Shown here: in pieces, positions 5,222 through 8,457 of the stretch
Layout of the letters: the number at the start of each line of letters is the position of its first letter
Numbering within the stretch: the first letter of the stretch is position 1
Assembly: GCA_036406615.1 (NCBI GenBank)
Contig: DASXAQ010000130.1
Location: 1 to 8,457, forward strand
From: DASXAQ01 sp036406615
GTDB taxonomy: Bacteria; Actinomycetota; UBA4738
DNA: 8,457 bases
Reading direction: 5' to 3'
Position numbers and translations under genes: made by a program
Notes under the pieces: generated by a model
What the model saw: only the letters and a program-made list of their open reading frames with translations
Told to the model about the DNA's origin: nothing
Databases searched by the model: none

Positions 5222-6255
5222 CGCTGGCGTTCGTCCGGCCGGTACGCGATCTTCGAGAACACCTCGAGCTTCTCGAACGAGTGCGTGGCCTCGATCCGGC
5301 GCACGGTCCCGGACCGCGAGCGCATCACGATCGACTCGGTCACGGCCTCGTCCCCGTGGTAGCGCACCCCGGTCAGCAGCGACCCGCTGGTCACGCCGGT
5401 GGCCGCGACGAACACGTCCTGGCCGGACACCAGGTCGTCGGTGGACAGGACCCGGTCGATGTCGAACCCGGCGTCGACCAGCCGCCCGCGTTCGTCGTCG
5501 TTACGGGGCCAGAGCTTGCCCTGCATGCCGCCGCCCAGGCACTTGAGCGCCGCGGCGGAGATCACGCCCTCCGGCGTGCCGCCGACCCCCAACAGCAGGT
5601 CGACGCCCGAATCGTCGCGGGCGGCGGCGATCGACGGGGCCACGTCGCCGTCGGTGATCAGGATGACGCGCGCGCCGACGTCGCGAAGCTGCGCGATCAG
5701 ATCCTGGTGCCGGTCGCGGTCCAGCACGACGACCGACACCTCCTCGGGGTGCACGCCTTTGGCCTTCGCCACTCGTCGCACGTTCTCGGCGGGCGGCGCG
5801 TCGATGTCGATCGCATCGGCCACCGCCGGACCTCCGGCGATCTTGTCCATGTACAGCGCCGCGCCGGGGAAGAACATCGTGCCGCGCTCGGCCACGGCCA
5901 CGACCGTGATGGCGTTCGGCATGCCGCGGGCCGTGAGCCGCGTGCCCTCGAGCGGATCGACGGCGACGTCGACCTTCGGGCCCTGGCCGTTCCCCAGCTC
6001 CTCGCCGTTGAACAGCATCGGCGCCTCGTCCTTCTCGCCCTCGCCGATCACGACGACCCCGTCCATGGAGACCGTGTCCAGCATGAGGCGCATCGCGTCG
6101 ACGGCCGCCTGGTCCGCCAGCTCCTTCTGGCCGCGCCCGATCCAGCGGCCGGCGGCCAGGGCGGCAGCCTCGGTGACGCGAACCAGCTCCATCGCAAGGT
6201 TCCGGTCGGGCGCCGAGGCCGGCGCGGGCATCAGGCCTTCGCTCAACTCGCTCAT
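5218..6255 (-). CDS. glpX: Class II fructose-1,6-bisphosphatase GlpX
   Basis: The 345-residue protein removes the 1-phosphate of fructose-1,6-bisphosphate in the cytoplasm, the committed step of gluconeogenesis. All signature blocks are present: LADQAAVDAMRLML (46-59, metal D48), VVIGEGEKDEAPML (68-81), VDVAVDPLEGTRLTARGMPNAI (95-116, with D100 and E103), and VGGTPEGVISAAALKCLGG (224-242, with E229). These match the Mg/Mn-binding acids of E. coli GlpX, and the length is normal. The start is the ATG overlapping the gpsA stop as ATGA, with AAAGGA seven bases upstream inside gpsA, so the two genes are translationally coupled. GlpX is the usual fructose bisphosphatase of Actinobacteria. Its frame stays open far upstream against other genes, but the family N-terminus fits only this start. 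Confidence 0.97.
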   Translation of the reverse strand: MSELSEGLMPAPASAPDRNLAMELVRVTEAAALAAGRWIGRGQKELADQAAVDAMRLMLDTVSMDGVVVIGEGEKDEAPMLFNGEELGNGQGPKVDVAVDPLEGTRLTARGMPNAITVVAVAERGTMFFPGAALYMDKIAGGPAVADAIDIDAPPAENVRRVAKAKGVHPEEVSVVVLDRDRHQDLIAQLRDVGARVILITDGDVAPSIAAARDDSGVDLLLGVGGTPEGVISAAALKCLGGGMQGKLWPRNDDERGRLVDAGFDIDRVLSTDDLVSGQDVFVAATGVTSGSLLTGVRYHGDEAVTESIVMRSRSGTVRRIEATHSFEKLEVFSKIAYRPDERQR

Positions 6256-7256
6256 CGTTTCATCCTTTCGGGGAGCTCCAGAAGTGTTGCGGGGGAGGCA
6301 TGTTCGAACAGGACGCGGAACACCTGCCGGTGGAACGGGAGGTCCAGGCCGGTCTCTCGGGACAGGCGGTCGACGTCGCGCGCGGAATGCACGCCCTCCA
6401 CCGTGAGGCCTCGTTCCACCAGCCGCTCCAGCGCCTCTTCGGGCGGCGTTCCCTCGCCGACGATCTCGCCGTAGAGCCGGTTGCGTCCCCCCAGCGCCGT
6501 CACGAGGGTGTCGCCCAGTCCGGCGAGCCCCATCGCGGTCTCGGCGAGGCCGCCCAGGGCGACCACCAGCTCGACCAGCTCGGCGAGTGCCTGGGAGAAC
6601 AGCGCCGCTTTCGCGTTCTTGTAGTCGAACCCCACGTGCTTGCCCAGGCCGTCCAGGATCCCGAGGCCGATCGCGGCGACGTTCTTGATGACGGCGCAGT
6701 ACTCCAGGCCCGCGACGTCGGTGGTGACCACGACGCGGTAGGTGGGGCCGGCGAACGCCGCGGCCGCCGACTCCGCCGCGCCGGGCACCGTCGAGGCGAA
6801 CACCGCGGCCGTCGGCAATCCCTGCGCGATCTCCGGAGCCAGCCCGGGCCCGCCGACCGCCACGACGTGATCGTGCCCGACCTCGTCCGCGTACACCTCC
6901 GAGATGCGTCGACCCGACTCGGGCTCCAGCCCCTTGGCGATCCCGACCACCCTTGGCAGCTTCGGCGCGTCCTTCATCACGATCTGCGCCAGCGTGCGGG
7001 CGCCGCCGGAGTGGGCTCCCAGGACGGCCAGGTCCACGTCCTTCGCCGCCTCGTCCAACTCGTCGGGCGCCGCGACCGACAGCGACTCGGGCAGGTGCTC
7101 GGGGAGCGCGGGGTGGCGGCGCTCGACGCGAAGGGCGTCCAGCACGCGTTCGTCGAACGGGCTCGCCCACAGCGTCGTGTCGTGCTCCAGGCGGGCCAGA
7201 TGCATCGCGATCGCCGTGCCCATGGCACCGGCTCCGAACACCGTGATGCGCGCCAC
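6252..7256 (-). CDS. gpsA: Glycerol-3-phosphate dehydrogenase [NAD(P)+]
   Basis: The 334-residue cytoplasmic enzyme reduces dihydroxyacetone phosphate to sn-glycerol-3-phosphate for phospholipid synthesis. Sequence evidence: Rossmann loop FGAGAMGTA (7-15), IAKGLE (106-111), GGPGLAPEIAQGLPTA (135-150), the catalytic block IKNVAAIGLGILDGLG (190-205, K191), KAALFSQALAE (216-226), GLAGLGDTLVT (243-253, D249) and GRNRLYG (257-263), which covers the ligand-binding RNR. Length is typical. Two deviations: the usual GAGSWGTA is GAGAMGTA, and the phosphate-binding 'SGPsfA' reads GGPGLA. I chose GTG 7256 because it gives the short MARITVFGAG N-terminus and lies 6 bases after a TATGCT -10 box with no Shine-Dalgarno, suggesting a leaderless transcript. 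An upstream in-frame start would extend it about 100 codons without family sequence. It heads a two-gene operon with glpX. Confidence 0.95.
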   Translation of the reverse strand: MARITVFGAGAMGTAIAMHLARLEHDTTLWASPFDERVLDALRVERRHPALPEHLPESLSVAAPDELDEAAKDVDLAVLGAHSGGARTLAQIVMKDAPKLPRVVGIAKGLEPESGRRISEVYADEVGHDHVVAVGGPGLAPEIAQGLPTAAVFASTVPGAAESAAAAFAGPTYRVVVTTDVAGLEYCAVIKNVAAIGLGILDGLGKHVGFDYKNAKAALFSQALAELVELVVALGGLAETAMGLAGLGDTLVTALGGRNRLYGEIVGEGTPPEEALERLVERGLTVEGVHSARDVDRLSRETGLDLPFHRQVFRVLFEHASPATLLELPERMKR

Positions 7257-7262
7257 GGCGGG

Positions 7263-7268
7263 AGCATA
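7263..7268 (-). promoter_or_regulatory. Candidate leaderless -10 box (TATGCT) for gpsA-glpX
   Basis: On the minus strand TATGCT ends 6 bases before GTG 7256, exactly the spacing that puts +1 on the start codon. The intervening CCCGCC has no Shine-Dalgarno. No clear -35 element is seen upstream. Confidence 0.5.
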
Positions 7269-7335
7269 CGGGATGATGGAAGCGCGGCGCCGACCGCCCC
7301 GCGACGCGCGGCCGACACGGAGAGGAGACCAGGCG

Positions 7336-7722
7336 ATGCCCAAGCAGGTGATCCAGGCCGAGGACGGCGCTCCGCCGCTCGGCGCGTACTCCCTCGGCTG
7401 GAAGGCCGGCGGCTTCGTCTTCACCACGGGGACGGTCCCGATCGACAAAGAAGGGCATCTGGCCGGCGACACCATCGAGGAGCAGACGAACCAGGCGATC
7501 GACAACCTGCTGGCGATCCTCACCGCGGGCGGCGCGACGCTTGCCGACGTCGTCAAGGTCAACGTCCATCTGAAGGATCCGAGCCAGTTCGCGAGCTACA
7601 ACGAGGTGTACAAGCAGCGGTTCTCCCCGCCGTATCCGGCGCGCACGACGGTGGGAAGCGATCTGTCGCTGATGCCGGGCATGCTCATCGAGATGGACGC
7701 CGTCGCGTACGTGGGCGACTGA
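7336..7722 (+). CDS. RidA-family enamine/imine deaminase
   Basis: The 128-residue protein belongs to the RidA/YER057c/UK114 family, small trimeric cytoplasmic enzymes that hydrolyse reactive enamine or imine intermediates released by PLP enzymes and amino-acid oxidases. Signature elements: GAYSLG (16-21, Y18), FVFTTGTVPID (27-37), QAIDNLLAILTAGGATLADVVKVNVHL (53-79), FASYNEVYKQRF (85-96), PYPARTTVG (99-107) with the key R103, and IEMDAVA (118-124) with the acidic E119. R103 matches the substrate-carboxylate arginine of E. coli RidA, so activity is expected. The usual 'GPYSQ' entry is GAYSL here, so substrate preference may differ from classical RidA. AGGAG at 7323-7327 lies 8 bases before the ATG, confirming the start. 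It is divergent from gpsA (79-base gap; no clear plus-strand -10) and lies one base ahead of the glcD-like gene, implying one transcript. Confidence 0.95.
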   Translation: MPKQVIQAEDGAPPLGAYSLGWKAGGFVFTTGTVPIDKEGHLAGDTIEEQTNQAIDNLLAILTAGGATLADVVKVNVHLKDPSQFASYNEVYKQRFSPPYPARTTVGSDLSLMPGMLIEMDAVAYVGD

Positions 7723-7723
7723 G

Positions 7724-8457
7724 GTGAGCCGGGGCCGCCCGCGCGCCTCGCTGCACGAGACGCTTCGCCGCCGGCTTGGCTCGGAGTCGGTGCTCACCAC
7801 GCCGTCGGCGAAGGCGGCGTACCGATCGGACGGGCTGGCGCATCTGCACGGTGACGCGGCGGTCGTCGTGCTGCCGCGATCGACGGAAGACGTGCGCGCG
7901 GTGCTGCGCGTCTGTCGCGACGCCGGCGTGCCCTGGGTCGCGCGGGGATCGGGCACCGGCCTGTCGGGAGGCGCCGTGCCCGTCGACGGCGGGGTCCTGA
8001 TCGCGCTGTCGCGGATGCGACGCGTCGTCTCGGTGAACCTGGACGACGAACGGATCACCGTGGAGCCCGGCGTCACCAACATGGACGTCTCGCGGGCCGT
8101 GTCGCCGACGCACTTCTACCCTCCGGATCCGTCCAGCCAGGTGGTGTGCTCGATCGGCGGCAACGTCGCGGAGAACTCGGGCGGCGCGCACTGTCTCAAG
8201 TACGGCTTCACCACGCATCACGTGCTCGAGGTCGAGGCAGTGATGCCCGACGGTTCGCTGGTTCACATCGGCAGCACCCTGCCGGACCCACTGGGACCGG
8301 ATCTCCTCGGCCTCGTGATCGGCTCCGAGGGCACGCTCGCCGTGGTGACGAAGGTCACGGTCCGCATCCTGCGAAAGCCCGAGGCAGTGCAGACGCTGCT
8401 GGCCGCCTTCACCAGCATTGGCGCCGGCGGCCAGGCGGTGTCCGACATCATCGGCGC
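7724..8457 (+). CDS. glcD: GlcD-like FAD-linked 2-hydroxyacid oxidase subunit (partial, 3' truncated)
   Basis: The first 244 residues are present and run off the window edge; family members are about 460-500 residues long. It belongs to the FAD-linked oxidase family (PF01565 N-terminal domain) of glycolate oxidase GlcD, D-lactate dehydrogenases and related enzymes, which oxidise a 2-hydroxyacid to the 2-oxoacid. Visible FAD-binding blocks: VVVLPRSTEDVRAVL (47-61), ARGSGTGLSGGAVP (73-86), PPDPSSQVVCSIGGNVAENSGG (133-154), HCLKYG (156-161) and IGSEGTLAVVTKVTV (199-213). Agreement with E. coli GlcD is close throughout. The start is GTG 7724, one base after the RidA stop with no strong ribosome binding site, so translation probably depends on coupling. 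GlcE- or GlcF-type partner genes would be expected downstream, outside the window. Whether glycolate or another 2-hydroxyacid is the substrate cannot be told here. Confidence 0.92.
   Translation, partial: MSRGRPRASLHETLRRRLGSESVLTTPSAKAAYRSDGLAHLHGDAAVVVLPRSTEDVRAVLRVCRDAGVPWVARGSGTGLSGGAVPVDGGVLIALSRMRRVVSVNLDDERITVEPGVTNMDVSRAVSPTHFYPPDPSSQVVCSIGGNVAENSGGAHCLKYGFTTHHVLEVEAVMPDGSLVHIGSTLPDPLGPDLLGLVIGSEGTLAVVTKVTVRILRKPEAVQTLLAAFTSIGAGGQAVSDIIG

Noticed and set aside
6256..8082. Upstream extension of the glpX frame, open for about 600 codons
   Set aside because: The extension is antisense to ridA and glcD and out of frame with gpsA. The GlpX family N-terminus and a Shine-Dalgarno fit ATG 6255.
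1..8457. Mobile island, phage or CRISPR-associated defence locus
   Set aside because: There are no integrases, transposases, terminal repeats, spacer arrays or tRNA borders, and base composition and codon use look uniform across all genes.

Overview
This window reads as an ordinary chromosomal segment of a high-GC bacterium, most likely an actinomycete-type organism (Actinomycetota, possibly an uncultured or deep lineage). The evidence is strong G/C bias at third codon positions, GTG starts, a luciferase-like F420-type oxidoreductase, a GlpX-type (class II) fructose-1,6-bisphosphatase, and several genes that appear to start leaderless: a TANNNT -10 box lies 6-8 bases before the start codon and no Shine-Dalgarno is present. 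The lineage is an inference; no rRNA or other phylogenetic marker is present.

Layout, left to right. Bases 1-54 are the last codons of an upstream plus-strand gene. Bases 137-868 (+) encode a secreted protein with a C-terminal membrane anchor, of unknown function. Bases 885-1910 (-) encode an esterase-D-type alpha/beta hydrolase. A short divergent promoter region (1911-1992) separates it from a plus-strand run: a sugar nucleotidyltransferase with a left-handed beta-helix tail (1993-3342), a luciferase-like oxidoreductase (3368-4375), a 74-residue winged-helix (HARE-HTH-like) protein (4387-4611), and a protein with an ANT(2'')-like nucleotidyltransferase fold (4604-5221). That last gene ends tail-to-tail with glpX; the two stop codons share one CTAG. 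On the minus strand gpsA (7256-6252) and glpX (6255-5218) form a translationally coupled pair (ATGA overlap). Divergent from gpsA are a RidA-family gene (7336-7722) and, one base later, a glcD-like FAD oxidase (7724 to the window edge).

Functionally, gpsA and glpX belong to central carbon and lipid-precursor metabolism (glycerol-3-phosphate supply and gluconeogenesis). The RidA/GlcD pair suggests 2-hydroxyacid (glycolate or lactate) oxidation with clean-up of reactive imines. The nucleotidyltransferase probably supplies an activated sugar for a cell-surface glycan or compatible solute. The least explained part is the coupled pair at 4387-5221: a tiny DNA-binding-type protein overlapping a nucleotidyltransferase-fold protein whose metal-binding DxD has become HxE.

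I see no tRNA, rRNA, CRISPR array, insertion sequence, integrase, phage gene or convincing rho-independent terminator. No gene-free stretch exceeds 100 bases.
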